A stretch of DNA of 64,000 bases from Curtobacterium sp. ZW137 (GTDB lineage: Bacteria > Actinomycetota > Actinomycetes > Actinomycetales > Microbacteriaceae): positions 372,001 through 436,000 of the forward strand of contig NZ_RJKS01000003.1 in assembly GCF_003762905.1 (NCBI RefSeq). The letters are read 5' to 3'. Below, piece by piece: positions 32,710 through 41,746 of this stretch. The notes below the pieces were generated by a model, which did not search any database, was not told where the DNA came from, and was given only the letters and a program-made list of their open reading frames with translations. The number at the start of each line of letters is the position of its first letter. Within the stretch, counting starts at the first letter, position 1. The translations under genes and the position numbers were made by a program.

Positions 32710-32897
32710 GGTGCGTCGCTGAGCACGAAGTCGATGGCGTCGAGTTCGGCCTCGGCCTGCCACTCGTCGCCCTGGAGTTCCCGCAGTTCCATCACGGGCC
32801 CGAATCCCCTGTCGTCCAGGCCCCAGTACTGCAGGATCAGGGAGCGACGCGCGCGGAGCGCTTCTGCTCTCATCGGGTCGATCTTCGGCATGCGCAT
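32706..32897 (-). CDS. Small unknown protein, first gene of the two-gene module
   Basis: 63 residues, charged and mostly helical by appearance (PMRAEALRARRSLILQYWGL, then an acidic half ELRELQGDEWQAEAELDAID). The basic N-terminal half and acidic C-terminal half would suit an antitoxin-like or adaptor protein. ATG 32897 has GAAGGAGCAG in front. An internal ATG at 32891 is possible. Coupled by GTGA overlap to the 228-residue gene. Confidence 0.7.
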   Translation of the reverse strand: MRMPKIDPMRAEALRARRSLILQYWGLDDRGFGPVMELRELQGDEWQAEAELDAIDFVLSDAP

Positions 32898-32986
32898 GGT
32901 CTGCTCCTTCTTCGTCGGTGCGGAGAAGGTAGATCGCCGCCGCTCCCGGGCGCCAGCTTTCGGGATGCGACATTTCGCGGGGCGGG

Positions 32987-33358
32987 CTACTCCGCGATGA
33001 CGCTGAAGACGTTGCCCGAGGGGTCGGTGAACCACGCGATGAGCGGGCCGCCCTTGCGGTTGATGCCCTTCTCGTCGGTCATGCCCTCGTAGTGCAGGAA
33101 GCTGACGCCCTTGGCGGCGAGCTCGTCCACGGCCGCGTCGACGTCGGGCACCGGGAAGTTCAGGATCGTGAAGGACGCCGGCTCGTGCGCCGGGCCCTTC
33201 GGGTACGCCAGGACCCAGCGGCCGTCGCCGAGCTGGATCGAGAGCATGCCGTGGTCCTCGGTCACCTCGAGCCCGAGGACGTCCGTGTAGAACGCCTTCG
33301 CCTCGGCCGGGTCCCGCACGGAGAACCCGCTGAACGCCTTCGTCGCATCGATGCTCAT
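32987..33358 (-). CDS. VOC family (glyoxalase/bleomycin-resistance fold) protein
   Basis: 123 residues, one complete pair of beta-alpha-beta-beta-beta modules: [26 protein letters not shown] and [20 protein letters not shown], ending [21 protein letters not shown]. The family includes glyoxalases, dioxygenases and binding proteins; metal ligands at the usual places are not all obvious, so the function is open. It is divergent from the kinase gene, with 33 bases between start codons. Confidence 0.86.
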   Translation of the reverse strand: MSIDATKAFSGFSVRDPAEAKAFYTDVLGLEVTEDHGMLSIQLGDGRWVLAYPKGPAHEPASFTILNFPVPDVDAAVDELAAKGVSFLHYEGMTDEKGINRKGGPLIAWFTDPSGNVFSVIAE

Positions 33359-33391
33359 GCCGACAGTGAACACCTCTGGGAGGATGAGGGC

Positions 33392-34030
33392 GTGCGCGCG
33401 GAGGGAACTGTCGACGAAGCCGTCGAGCGAGCGATCGAGCTGGCGTCGTCGCCGTCCCGCGTGGTGCTCGGCATCGCCGGGGCACCGGGAGCCGGCAAGT
33501 CGACCCTGGCTCGGCGTGTGGTCGCGGCCGTCGACGAGCGGTTCGGCGCCGGGACGGCCGTGCAGGTGCCGATGGACGGCTTCCACCTGGCGAACGCCGC
33601 ACTCGACGCGCTCGGCCGGCACGACCGCAAGGGTGCGATCGACACCTTCGACGCCGACGGGTACGTGGCGCTCGTCCGGCGACTCGTCGCAGCGCAGGAA
33701 CCCGTCGTCTGGGCACCCGACTTCGACCGCCGCGTCGACGAACCCGTCGCCGGCAGCATCACCGTCCCGCGCGACACCCGGCTCGTCGTCTCCGAGGGCA
33801 ACTACCTGCTCGACGACGCCGCTCCCTGGAGTGCGCTCCCGGAGCTGTTCACCGAGACGTGGTTCTGCGCGGTGGACGACCGGGTCCGCGTCGACCGTCT
33901 GGTCGGGCGCCACATGCGGCACGGACGCGACCACGAGGCGGCCCGCAGCTGGGCGGTCGAGGTCGACGGTGTGAACGCCGCACGCGTCGCTGCCACGGTG
34001 ACCCGAGCCTCCTGGACCGTCCGGACCTGA
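33392..34030 (+). CDS. Nucleoside/nucleotide kinase family protein (P-loop)
   Basis: 212 residues. Walker [13 protein letters not shown] is near residue 30. [30 protein letters not shown] and [12 protein letters not shown] are the hallmarks of the uridine-kinase/pantothenate-kinase-like group often annotated as nucleoside/nucleotide kinase or fructose-related kinase. GTG 33392 follows GAGGATGAGG. It overlaps promoter space with the divergent VOC gene. The C-terminal residues are encoded by an ACCCGAGCCTCC copy of the dispersed element. Confidence 0.84.
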   Translation: MRAEGTVDEAVERAIELASSPSRVVLGIAGAPGAGKSTLARRVVAAVDERFGAGTAVQVPMDGFHLANAALDALGRHDRKGAIDTFDADGYVALVRRLVAAQEPVVWAPDFDRRVDEPVAGSITVPRDTRLVVSEGNYLLDDAAPWSALPELFTETWFCAVDDRVRVDRLVGRHMRHGRDHEAARSWAVEVDGVNAARVAATVTRASWTVRT

Positions 34031-34058
34031 CCACCAGCGCACCATCGAGAGGACCAGC

Positions 34059-34892
34059 ATGACCATCGCCATCACCGGTGCGACCGGCAACATCGGCGGC
34101 GCCGTCGCCCGCTCGCTCGCCGCCGACGGGGTCCCGTTGCGGATGATCGTCCGGGACGCGTCGCGGGCGCCGGAGCTGCCCGGCACCGAGGTCCGGACGG
34201 CGACCTTCGCCGACACGGACGCGGCCCGTGCGGCGCTCGACGGCGTGGACACGCTGCTCATGGTCTCCGCGGCCGAGGCCCAGGACCGCCTGCAGCAGCA
34301 CCGCGCCTTCGTCGCGGCCGCCGCGACCGCCGGTGTCCGGCACGTCGTGTACACCTCCTTCGCCGGTGCAGCGCCGGATGCGACCTTCACGCTCGGCCGC
34401 GACCACTGGGCCACCGAATCGGCGATCCGTGCGACCGGGATGGCGCACACGTTCCTGCGGGACAGCTTCTACCTGGACTTCGTCGAGGACCTCGTCGGCG
34501 AGGACGGCGTGATCCGCGGGCCGGCGGGCGACGGGGCGATGGCAGCGGTCGCGCGCGCGGACGTCGCCCGGGTGGCGGCGACGGTGCTCGCGAACCCGGC
34601 GGGGCACCTCGACCGGACGTACGACCTGACCGGCCCCGTGGCGATCACGCTCGAGCAGGCGGCTGCGATCGTGAGCGCCGAGCGTGGGAGGACCGTGACC
34701 TACCACCCGGAGACGGTGGAGGAGGCGTACGCCTCGCGGGCGAAGTGGAACCCGGAGCCGTGGCAGGCCGACGCGTGGGTGAGCACCTACACGGCGATCG
34801 CCGAGGGTGCCCTTGCGCGGGTCTCCGGCGACGTCGAGCGGGTCACCGGCCGTCCGCCGATGACCCTGCAGGACGTGCTCCGCGCGGGCTGA
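34059..34892 (+). CDS. NmrA/QorB-type NAD(P)H-binding reductase
   Basis: 277 residues. The extended-SDR/NmrA cofactor motif [15 protein letters not shown] is at the N-terminus; [32 protein letters not shown] is the region that replaces the SDR catalytic site in quinone-oxidoreductase-2-like proteins. The C-terminus ([14 protein letters not shown]) is as in QorB homologues. GAGAGGACC precedes the ATG. A quinone or azo-type reductase, or a redox sensor, is most likely. Confidence 0.85.
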   Translation: MTIAITGATGNIGGAVARSLAADGVPLRMIVRDASRAPELPGTEVRTATFADTDAARAALDGVDTLLMVSAAEAQDRLQQHRAFVAAAATAGVRHVVYTSFAGAAPDATFTLGRDHWATESAIRATGMAHTFLRDSFYLDFVEDLVGEDGVIRGPAGDGAMAAVARADVARVAATVLANPAGHLDRTYDLTGPVAITLEQAAAIVSAERGRTVTYHPETVEEAYASRAKWNPEPWQADAWVSTYTAIAEGALARVSGDVERVTGRPPMTLQDVLRAG

Positions 34893-34965
34893 CCGCTCGG
34901 TCGCTGCGCGTTCGTTCCCATCTCGCCTGCGGTGGGAAGAGGAAACGCGCGTGGTGGGTCGGAAG

Positions 34966-35023
34966 AAACGACCCCCTACGCGCGAAACGACCCCCTCCGC
35001 GCGAAACGACCCCCCTCCGCGCG
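34966..35023. repeat. Tandem 19-bp repeat, three copies
   Basis: AAACGACCCCCTACGCGCG, AAACGACCCCCTCCGCGCG and a 20-bp copy with one extra C follow each other without gaps in the 176-bp space between the convergent reductase and CynX-type genes. The phase differs from any coding frame. Function unknown; possibly slippage-generated. Confidence 0.85.
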
Positions 35024-35068
35024 GGCCCTCCGCGCGCGGCCGGCCTCGCGGGCGGCCGACCGCTCGGG

Positions 35069-36328
35069 TCAGGGGACCCGGCGCGCGGCCAGGGTCCCGA
35101 TGACCCCGAGCACCAGGACCGCCACGAGCACGACGAGCAGCGGTGCCGTCCAGTCCCCGGTCGCACCGTGCAGCGCACCGGCGACGAGGGGCCCGGCCGA
35201 CCCGATCAGGTACCCGCCGCCCTGCACGAACGCGGACATCCGGCGGGCGTCGTCGTCGTTCGAGACGAGCCGCACGATGATGATGAAGATCACCGTGATG
35301 CCGCCGCCCTGCGCCGCACCGCCGAGGATCGACCACAGCAGCCAGAGCTGGGGCGCGAAGAGCAGCCCGAGCGGCATGGCGAGCCAGAGGAACGCGACGA
35401 GGGACAGGATCGCGCGCGGACGCCAGCGTGCGGCGAGCACCGGGACGCCCAGCGCACCGACGACCGCGAGGATCTGGAACACCGACGAGCTCGCACCGGA
35501 GGACGCCTTCGAGAAACCGATGTCGTCGTGCAGCAGCGTCGGGATCCAGGCGGTGAGCGCGTAGTAGGAGAACGCCTGCCCGCCGAAGGCCAGCGTCAGT
35601 CCGATGGTCACCCAGCGCGTCGGGCGGCGGGACGGCGCGGACCCGGCGGAGGCGGTGTCGGGCAGCCGGATCGCCCCGGTGCCGAGCACCTGGTCGATCG
35701 GCCCCGTCACGGGCAGCGGTTCCACGGGAGCGCCGGCCACCGGTCGGAGCCACGCAGCTCGGGGCCCGACGGCGTACGACCACGCGAGTCCGGCGACGAC
35801 GGCGAGCACACCCCACACCGCGATCGCGGCGGGCCACCCCCAGACGCTGGCGATCGGCGCGGTCCCGAGCGAGGTCGTCATCGACCCGACGTTGAGCGCC
35901 GACGTGTACACGCCGGTGACGATGCCGACGCGTTCGGGTGAGGTGTCCCGCCGGATGACGACCGGGATCACGACGTTGCCGATGGTGATGCCGATGCCGA
36001 TCACCGCGGTGCCGATGAGCAGCGCCGCGGCGCTCGGGAGCGACCGGACGACCGTGCCGGCGAGCACGATCAGGAGCGAGAGCGACAGTGCTCGCTCCGG
36101 CGTGGCCTTCGCGATCACCCAGCTGGCGAGCGGCGTCGCGAGGGCGAAGCAGAGCACGGGGATCGTCGTCAGCAGGCCGGCGACCGTGGTGGTGAGACCG
36201 AGGTCGAGGCGGATGTCCCCGATCACCGGGGCCGGCGCCACGATCGGCCCGCGCAGGTTCAGCGCGACGAGGACGATCGCGACGGGCAGGACCCAGCCCG
36301 CGCGGCGGACCACTGTTCCGGTGCTCAC
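35069..36328 (-). CDS. MFS transporter, CynX/NimT (cyanate permease-like) family
   Basis: 419 residues, 12 helices. The TM1 motif ALNLRGPIVAPAPVIGDI (LNLR.....P) is the signature of the CynX/NimT group, and GQAFSYYALTAWIPTLLHD is its TM7 counterpart. A long Pro/Thr-rich central loop lies at about residues 205-245. GTG 36328 overlaps the HAD gene stop (GTGA). The group includes exporters of cyanate and nitroimidazoles; the substrate is not predictable. Confidence 0.86.
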   Translation of the reverse strand: MSTGTVVRRAGWVLPVAIVLVALNLRGPIVAPAPVIGDIRLDLGLTTTVAGLLTTIPVLCFALATPLASWVIAKATPERALSLSLLIVLAGTVVRSLPSAAALLIGTAVIGIGITIGNVVIPVVIRRDTSPERVGIVTGVYTSALNVGSMTTSLGTAPIASVWGWPAAIAVWGVLAVVAGLAWSYAVGPRAAWLRPVAGAPVEPLPVTGPIDQVLGTGAIRLPDTASAGSAPSRRPTRWVTIGLTLAFGGQAFSYYALTAWIPTLLHDDIGFSKASSGASSSVFQILAVVGALGVPVLAARWRPRAILSLVAFLWLAMPLGLLFAPQLWLLWSILGGAAQGGGITVIFIIIVRLVSNDDDARRMSAFVQGGGYLIGSAGPLVAGALHGATGDWTAPLLVVLVAVLVLGVIGTLAARRVP

Positions 36329-37056
36329 GAACGAGCGGAGGCGTCGGCAGCGTCGGCGGCGTCGGACGCGTCGGACGCGGGGAGCGACGAGTCCGACGAC
36401 CCCGGCAGCAGGATCGGCAGCAGGTCGAGCGGCGTCGCAGCCTGCGCGATGGTGCCCTCGGCCTCGGCGGGGGAGCCGTAGCCCCACTCCGCGAAGACCA
36501 CGGGGACGCCGTGCACCGCGGCGCCCTCGACGTCGTGCAGGCGGTCGCCGACGAGCACCGGCCGCGAGATGTCGAACCCGCGGGCGTCGAGCCGCTTCAG
36601 CGCTTCCTCGACGACGTCGGCCTTCGATGACCGCACCTCGTCGTCGCTGGCCCCCGTGATGATGTCGATGTCCCCGGTCAGTCCGTAGTGGTCGAGGATG
36701 TACGTCGCCGGGGTCTCCGGCTTGCTCGTCGCGGTCGAGATCGGCAGGCCGGCCTCGTGCAGGGTGCGGAGCACGACGTCGATCCCCGCGAACATCGTCG
36801 AGTCCAGGGCCCCGTGCGAGAAGTAGTGCTCGCGGTACACGGCGAGCGTGCGGTCCGCCAGCGCCTCGTCCATGCCCATCGCGATGCGGAACGTGTCGAG
36901 GATCGGCGGGCCCACGAACGACATCAGCGTCGCGCGGTCGGGAACGGGGACGCCGACCTTGCGGAACGTGTACGTCAGGCTCTCCAGGATGCCCGGCGCC
37001 GAGTCGCTGATGGTTCCGTCGAGGTCGAAGAGGATGGCGCTGAACGGGCTTGTCAT
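36325..37056 (-). CDS. HAD family hydrolase (phosphoglycolate phosphatase-like)
   Basis: 243 residues. HAD motif I is FDLDGTISD, motif II is STATSKPETPA, motif III contains the Lys of SSKADVV, and motif IV is VGDRLHDVEGA; a C1 cap lies between I and II. The last ~20 residues are a low-complexity Asp/Ala/Ser tail (ASDASDAADAADAS) made by gcgtcg repeats. TAGGGT lies 9 nt before the ATG, suggesting a leaderless message. It is coupled to the CynX-type permease. Confidence 0.87.
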   Translation of the reverse strand: MTSPFSAILFDLDGTISDSAPGILESLTYTFRKVGVPVPDRATLMSFVGPPILDTFRIAMGMDEALADRTLAVYREHYFSHGALDSTMFAGIDVVLRTLHEAGLPISTATSKPETPATYILDHYGLTGDIDIITGASDDEVRSSKADVVEEALKRLDARGFDISRPVLVGDRLHDVEGAAVHGVPVVFAEWGYGSPAEAEGTIAQAATPLDLLPILLPGSSDSSLPASDASDAADAADASARS

Positions 37057-37144
37057 GACGTACCCACCCTAACCGGGGGACCGGAACCGGCCCACCCGTG
37101 CGTCGTGCCGTGCGGGGCGGCGTCGACCCGGGCCTCCCGTCCGG

Positions 37145-37840
37145 TCAGAACAGGCGGGTGTGCCCGCCCTCGATGCCCCGCATCGCGTCGTAGTCCAGGA
37201 CCAGCACGCGGATGCCGCGGTCCTCGGCCAGCGTGCGCGCCTGCGGTGCGACCGTCTGCGCAGCCAGCACTCCCTGCACCGGACGCAGCAGCGGGTCCCG
37301 GTTCATCAGCTCGAGGTACCGGGTGAGCTGCTCGACCGCGTCGATGTTCGCGTTGCGCTTCATCTCCACCGCGACGCTCGCCCCCGCGTCGTCGCGCGCC
37401 AGGATGTCGACCGGTCCGATGGCGGTCATGTACTCGCGGCGGACCAGGGTGTGGCCGTCCCCGAGCAGTTCGATCTGCTCGGACAGGAGCTGCTGCAGGT
37501 GAGCCTCGACCCCGTCCTTCACCAGGCCCGGGTCGACGCCGAGGTCGTGGCTCTCGTCGGCGATCACCTCGTAGATGGAGACGACGAGCTTGTCCTGCGT
37601 CTTCTTCTGCGTGACGGTCCAGACCTGCTCGATGCCGTTCTCGGCCTGCTCTTCGGAGGGGTCGCCGATCTCGATCGAGCACGGCGGGCTCATCCAGTTC
37701 AGCGGCTTGTAGCTGCCGCCGTCCGAGTGGACGAGCAGCGAGCCGTCGGCCTTGAGCATGAGGAGCCGAGTCGCGAGGGGCAGGTGGGCCGACAGGCGAC
37801 CGGCGTAGTCGACGGAGCAGCGGGCGATGACGAGACGCAC
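37145..37840 (-). CDS. nucS: Mismatch-specific endonuclease NucS (EndoMS)
   Basis: 231 residues, full length. The start [21 protein letters not shown], the block [15 protein letters not shown] and [16 protein letters not shown] are diagnostic. The nuclease core has Asp145, Glu159 and Lys161 ([10 protein letters not shown]...VEMKR). The protein ends in the short clamp-binding tail TRLF. NucS cuts both strands at mismatches and replaces MutS-MutL repair in most actinobacteria. GTG 37840 lies 6 nt after TAGGCT, so the promoter sits inside the 3' end of the preceding MFS gene and the mRNA is probably leaderless. A copy of the dispersed CCCGGGCCTCCCGTCC element abuts the 3' end. Confidence 0.95.
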   Translation of the reverse strand: MRLVIARCSVDYAGRLSAHLPLATRLLMLKADGSLLVHSDGGSYKPLNWMSPPCSIEIGDPSEEQAENGIEQVWTVTQKKTQDKLVVSIYEVIADESHDLGVDPGLVKDGVEAHLQQLLSEQIELLGDGHTLVRREYMTAIGPVDILARDDAGASVAVEMKRNANIDAVEQLTRYLELMNRDPLLRPVQGVLAAQTVAPQARTLAEDRGIRVLVLDYDAMRGIEGGHTRLF

Positions 37841-37849
37841 CCCGGAAGC

Positions 37850-39184
37850 CTAACCGGCGTCTGGTCGCGTTCCGGACGTCGCGTCCGCCTTCGTCGCGTT
37901 CTCTGCCTGGAGGCTCGGCTCGGCCCCGCTCGGTCCGTCGCCCCCGCCCCGGGCCGGGTCCACCGCACCGGCGGTCGCGCCCGGCGTCCGCTCGCGCGCC
38001 GCCCCCGATGCCAGCCCGGCGGCGATGATGAACACGAACACGATGAGCAGCCCGTTGAGCAGCCCGAAGTGCTCGCCCACCAGCCCGATGATCGGCGGCC
38101 CGGCGAGGAACGCGACGTACCCGATGGTCGCCACGGCGCTGACCCGGGCGGCGGCCGTGCGGGGGTCGTCGGCCGCGGCGGACATGCCCATCGGGAAGCC
38201 GAGGCTCGCGCCGAGGCCCCAGAGCACCACGCCGACGATCGCGAGCGGCACGTTCGGGACGAAGATCAGCATGCCGAGGCCGACGACGGCGACCGCAGCG
38301 CTCGTGCGGAGCACCGGGACCCGGCCGAAGCGGTCGATGAGGGGGCTGCCGGCGATCCGGCCGACGGTCATCGCGGCGAGGAACACGGTGAGCACGGCGG
38401 AGCCGCCGTCGTTGGCGAGCCCGTGCCCGTCGATCATGGCGAGGGGGAGCCAGTCGTTGGCGGAGCCCTCGGCCAGGGCCATGCCGAGGACGATCACGCC
38501 GATGAGCAGGGTCGACGGCTGCTTCCAGATCGCCCAGCGGGAGACCGGCAGCGTGACGGGGCTGGTGTCGGTCGGCTCGGGGTCGGACACCCGCTCGTCG
38601 CCGAACCAGCGGACGACGGTGACCAGCGCGATGCTCGTGACGATCCCGAGCACGATGAAGTGCAGGGCGACGGGGACCTCGTAGCGCTCGGCCAGGGCGC
38701 CGAGGCCGGCGCCGGCCAGGGTCCCGACGCTGAACGCGGCATGGAACAGCGGCATGATCGTCCGGCCGCCGAGCCGCTCGGCCGTGGCCCCGGTGACGTT
38801 CATCGACACGTCGCAGAGGCCGTTGCCGAACCCGAACGCGATGAGGCTGATCCAGATGGCGGCGAAGCCCCAGCCGAGGCTGACGGAGATCCCGGCCATG
38901 ACGAGGCCGAGCGCGAGGCACACGGCGGCGATCTGCACCCCGCGCTTGGCACCGAGACGGCCGACGATGTGACCCGCGAAGGTGAGACCGGCGATGGACC
39001 CGACGGACATCCCGACGACGAGCAGACCCATCTCCAGGGTGCTCGCGCCGAGTTCGTCGCGCACGCTCGGGATGCGCCCGAGCCAGGTGGCGATGTCGAG
39101 CCCGGAGAGCGTGAACACGACGAACACCGCGTTGCGCCAGGCGCGGGTGCTCGGTGCGGTCCAGGTGGGGGACGCCGTCGTCAT
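37850..39184 (-). CDS. MFS transporter (YbjJ-like), paralogue of the 27.4-28.6 kb protein
   Basis: 444 residues, 12 helices. Its core sequences ALAEGSANDWLPLAMIDGHG, GFPMGMSAAADDP and VSAVATIGYVAFLAGPPIIG match the other YbjJ-like protein in this window. A ~45-residue hydrophilic C-terminal extension is partly encoded by a CCTGGAGGCTCGGC element. It is divergent from a LacI regulator, with a perfect 14-bp palindrome between them, so it is probably the target of that repressor. The ATG follows GGAAAGAA. Confidence 0.85.
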   Translation of the reverse strand: MTTASPTWTAPSTRAWRNAVFVVFTLSGLDIATWLGRIPSVRDELGASTLEMGLLVVGMSVGSIAGLTFAGHIVGRLGAKRGVQIAAVCLALGLVMAGISVSLGWGFAAIWISLIAFGFGNGLCDVSMNVTGATAERLGGRTIMPLFHAAFSVGTLAGAGLGALAERYEVPVALHFIVLGIVTSIALVTVVRWFGDERVSDPEPTDTSPVTLPVSRWAIWKQPSTLLIGVIVLGMALAEGSANDWLPLAMIDGHGLANDGGSAVLTVFLAAMTVGRIAGSPLIDRFGRVPVLRTSAAVAVVGLGMLIFVPNVPLAIVGVVLWGLGASLGFPMGMSAAADDPRTAAARVSAVATIGYVAFLAGPPIIGLVGEHFGLLNGLLIVFVFIIAAGLASGAARERTPGATAGAVDPARGGGDGPSGAEPSLQAENATKADATSGTRPDAG

Positions 39185-39196
39185 GGTTCTTTCCGA

Positions 39197-39210
39197 TCGA
39201 ATCGATTCGA
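39197..39210. promoter_or_regulatory. Perfect palindrome between MFS and lacI-type genes
   Basis: TCGAATCGATTCGA is a perfect 14-bp palindrome with a central CG-containing core, 13 bases from the MFS start and 29 from the LacI-type start. LacI-family operators are of this form. It would allow the regulator to repress both the permease and itself. Confidence 0.65.
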
Positions 39211-39238
39211 GTGAGGTTCTCGGATACGCTAACCGGCG

Positions 39239-40348
39239 ATGGACGACACGGCAACAGACAGCGGCGAGTCGGGCTCGGCCCGGACGGCACGGCCGACCCT
39301 CGTCGCCGTCGCGCGCGCGGCCGGGGTCGCACCATCCACCGCGTCACTCGCCTTCAGCGGCAGCGGCCCCGTCTCCGAGGAGACCAGGGCACGCGTGCTC
39401 GCCGCGGCGGCGTCGCTCGGCTACGACGGCCCGGACCCGCGTGCACGGTCGCTCCGCCGCGGTCGCTCCGGCGTGATCGGCGTCGTGATGGACGAGCGAC
39501 TCAGTGACGCCTTCCGTGACCCGGTCAACGTCCTGACGCTCGACGGCATCGCCGAGGTCGCGGGGGAAGCGGGGGCCTCCCTGCTCCTCGTCCGCAGCCC
39601 GCTCGACGACGAACGGGGTGCCGGACCCCTCGTGGACGCGCCGATGGACGCGGTGGTGCTCGTCGGCTGCAACGTGCGGGTCGACCCGGCCGTCGCCGTG
39701 CTCCGGCGTCGCGGGATCCCGGTCGTCGCGATCGAGGCCGACGACATCGAGGGCGCCGTCCCCATCCAGCTCGACAACCGCGAGGGCTCGCGACGCGCCT
39801 CGGCGTTCCTCCGCGACCTCGGGCACGAGTCCGTCACGGTCGTCACCCTGCCGCTCGACGCCAAGCGGCAGCGCGGGCCGATCTCCGCCGAGCGGTTCGC
39901 CGCGGGCACGGCGTTCACGACGATGGAGCGGCTCCGCGGGGTGCGCGGCGTCTTCCCGGACGCCGTCGCGATCGAGGCCGGGGGCAGCTCGGTGGAGGAA
40001 GGCCGCGCCGCCGGTGCCGCGTTGTTCGGACCGGGGGGCAGCCGTCCCACCGCGGTCGTGGCGCAGAGCGACCTGCTCGCGGTCGGGGTGATCTCCGCCG
40101 CGCTCGAGGCCGGGCTCCGCGTGCCGGAGGACGTCAGCGTCGTCGGCTTCGACGGCATCCAGGTCGACGACAGCCTGTTCCACCGCTCCCCGATCCGGCA
40201 GCTGACCACGCTCGTGCAGCCGTTCGTGCAGAAGGGCCAGGCGGCGGCACGTGCTGCGCTCGCCATGCTCGAGGGTGCCGCACCCACGCCGGCGTCCTTC
40301 CGCTCCGAGCTCCGCATCGGCGACACGACGGCGCCGCCGCGCGCGTAG
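39239..40348 (+). CDS. LacI family transcriptional regulator
   Basis: 369 residues. The helix-turn-helix lies at about residues 20-66 (TLVAVARAAGVAPSTASLAFSGSGPVSEETRARVLAAAASLGY), followed by a periplasmic-binding-protein-like sensor domain with the C-terminal PEDVSVVGFDGIQVDDS. The first ~19 residues (Asp/Ser/Gly-rich) are an unusual extension before the HTH. TACGCT ends 8 nt before the ATG, suggesting a leaderless mRNA. It is divergent from the YbjJ-like MFS gene, its probable target. Confidence 0.9.
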   Translation: MDDTATDSGESGSARTARPTLVAVARAAGVAPSTASLAFSGSGPVSEETRARVLAAAASLGYDGPDPRARSLRRGRSGVIGVVMDERLSDAFRDPVNVLTLDGIAEVAGEAGASLLLVRSPLDDERGAGPLVDAPMDAVVLVGCNVRVDPAVAVLRRRGIPVVAIEADDIEGAVPIQLDNREGSRRASAFLRDLGHESVTVVTLPLDAKRQRGPISAERFAAGTAFTTMERLRGVRGVFPDAVAIEAGGSSVEEGRAAGAALFGPGGSRPTAVVAQSDLLAVGVISAALEAGLRVPEDVSVVGFDGIQVDDSLFHRSPIRQLTTLVQPFVQKGQAAARAALAMLEGAAPTPASFRSELRIGDTTAPPRA

Positions 40349-40422
40349 CGCCGCCGCCGCGCTGCCCGCGCCGCCGCGGCACCCGCGCACCGTGCGCCCG
40401 CGCCGCGCCGCCCACCCGACGC

Positions 40423-41733
40423 TCAGCGCGCCATCGCCACCGCGATCCACCCCGGCCGGTGCGCCCGCACGCCGAGCGTCACCGCGCGCACCCCGATGTA
40501 CCCGAACGAGAACACCGCCCAGAGCGCCGCGAGCCCGTCCCCGAACGCCCAGAGCAGCGGCAGGTACACGACGAGGTTCACCCCGCCGGCGATCGCCAGG
40601 TACCGGGCGTCACCCGCGCCGATGAGCACCCCGTCGAGCACGAACACGTACCCGGCGATCGGCATCCCCGCCGCGATGAGCACGAGCACGACCGGCAGCG
40701 ACGACCGCACCGCCGCGGAGCCTCCGAACACCGGGCCGAGCACTCCGCTGACCGCGAGCGTCAGCGCCCCGAGCAGCACCCCGCCCGCGATGCCGAGCAC
40801 CACGAGCCGCGTCGTGACGAGCCGCACCCGGTCGGCGTCCCCGGCCCCGAGGGCGTGCCCGACGAGCGCCTGCCCCGCGATCGCGAGTGCGTCCAGGGCG
40901 AAGGCGAGCGTGCCGAACACCGTCAGCCCGACCTGGGTGGTCGCGAGCCCGGTCGTGCCGAGCCCCGCTGCGACCGCGATCGTCGCGAGCATCGCCACGC
41001 GGAGCGACGCCGTCCGGAGGAACAGCCACGCCCCCGACCGCAGCGCACGGACCACGCCCGATGCGCCCGGCCGGAGCGGAGCGCCCACGGTCCGCGCAGC
41101 CCGCACCGCGATGACGACGTACACGGCGGCCATCGCCCACTGCACGATGACGGTGCCCGCGGCGGAGCCCTCGACGCCCCACCCGAGGCCGTAGATCAGG
41201 AGTGCGTTGAGCAGTCCGTTCGCGATGAAGCCGACCGTGGCGACGACGAGCGGCGTCCTCGTGTCCTGCAGTCCACGGAGGAGGCCGGTGGACGCCGTCA
41301 CGACGAGGATCCCGGGCAGGCCGATGAGCGAGACGAGCAGGTAGGCGGTCGCGGCACTCGACACCGGGGCGGCTGCGCCGAAGAGCGACACGAGCGGCCC
41401 GGCGAGCGGCCAGCCGATCAGCGCGAGCACGACCCCGAGTCCCAGGGCCAGCCACATCCCGTCGATGCCGGCGTGCACCGCGCCGCGCCGGTCGCCGCCG
41501 CCCAGCGCCCGTGCGACGGCCGGGGTCGTCGAGTAGGCCAGGAACACGAGCAGCCCGGTCACGGTCTGCAGCACGGCGGCGGCGAGCCCGACCGCCGCGA
41601 GCGACGTCGCGCCGAGGTGCCCGACCAGCGCCGTGTCCGTCATCAGGAACAGCGGTTCGACGACGAGGGCGCCGAGCGCCGGGAGTGCCAGCCGGACGAT
41701 GTCGCGGTCGACGGCGCGGCGGGACGAGGCCAT
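40423..41733 (-). CDS. MATE family efflux transporter (DinF-like)
   Basis: 436 residues, 12 helices. MATE features are IVRLALPALGALVVEPLFLMTDTALVGHLGATSLAAVGLA at the N-terminus, TGLLRGLQDTRTPL in the first bundle and DALAIAGQALVGHALGAGD at the start of the second. ATG 41733 follows an in-frame GTG. These proteins export cationic compounds by Na+ or H+ antiport. The 3' side faces the LacI gene across a GC-rich spacer. Confidence 0.9.
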   Translation of the reverse strand: MASSRRAVDRDIVRLALPALGALVVEPLFLMTDTALVGHLGATSLAAVGLAAAVLQTVTGLLVFLAYSTTPAVARALGGGDRRGAVHAGIDGMWLALGLGVVLALIGWPLAGPLVSLFGAAAPVSSAATAYLLVSLIGLPGILVVTASTGLLRGLQDTRTPLVVATVGFIANGLLNALLIYGLGWGVEGSAAGTVIVQWAMAAVYVVIAVRAARTVGAPLRPGASGVVRALRSGAWLFLRTASLRVAMLATIAVAAGLGTTGLATTQVGLTVFGTLAFALDALAIAGQALVGHALGAGDADRVRLVTTRLVVLGIAGGVLLGALTLAVSGVLGPVFGGSAAVRSSLPVVLVLIAAGMPIAGYVFVLDGVLIGAGDARYLAIAGGVNLVVYLPLLWAFGDGLAALWAVFSFGYIGVRAVTLGVRAHRPGWIAVAMAR

Positions 41734-41746
41734 CACGACATCATGC

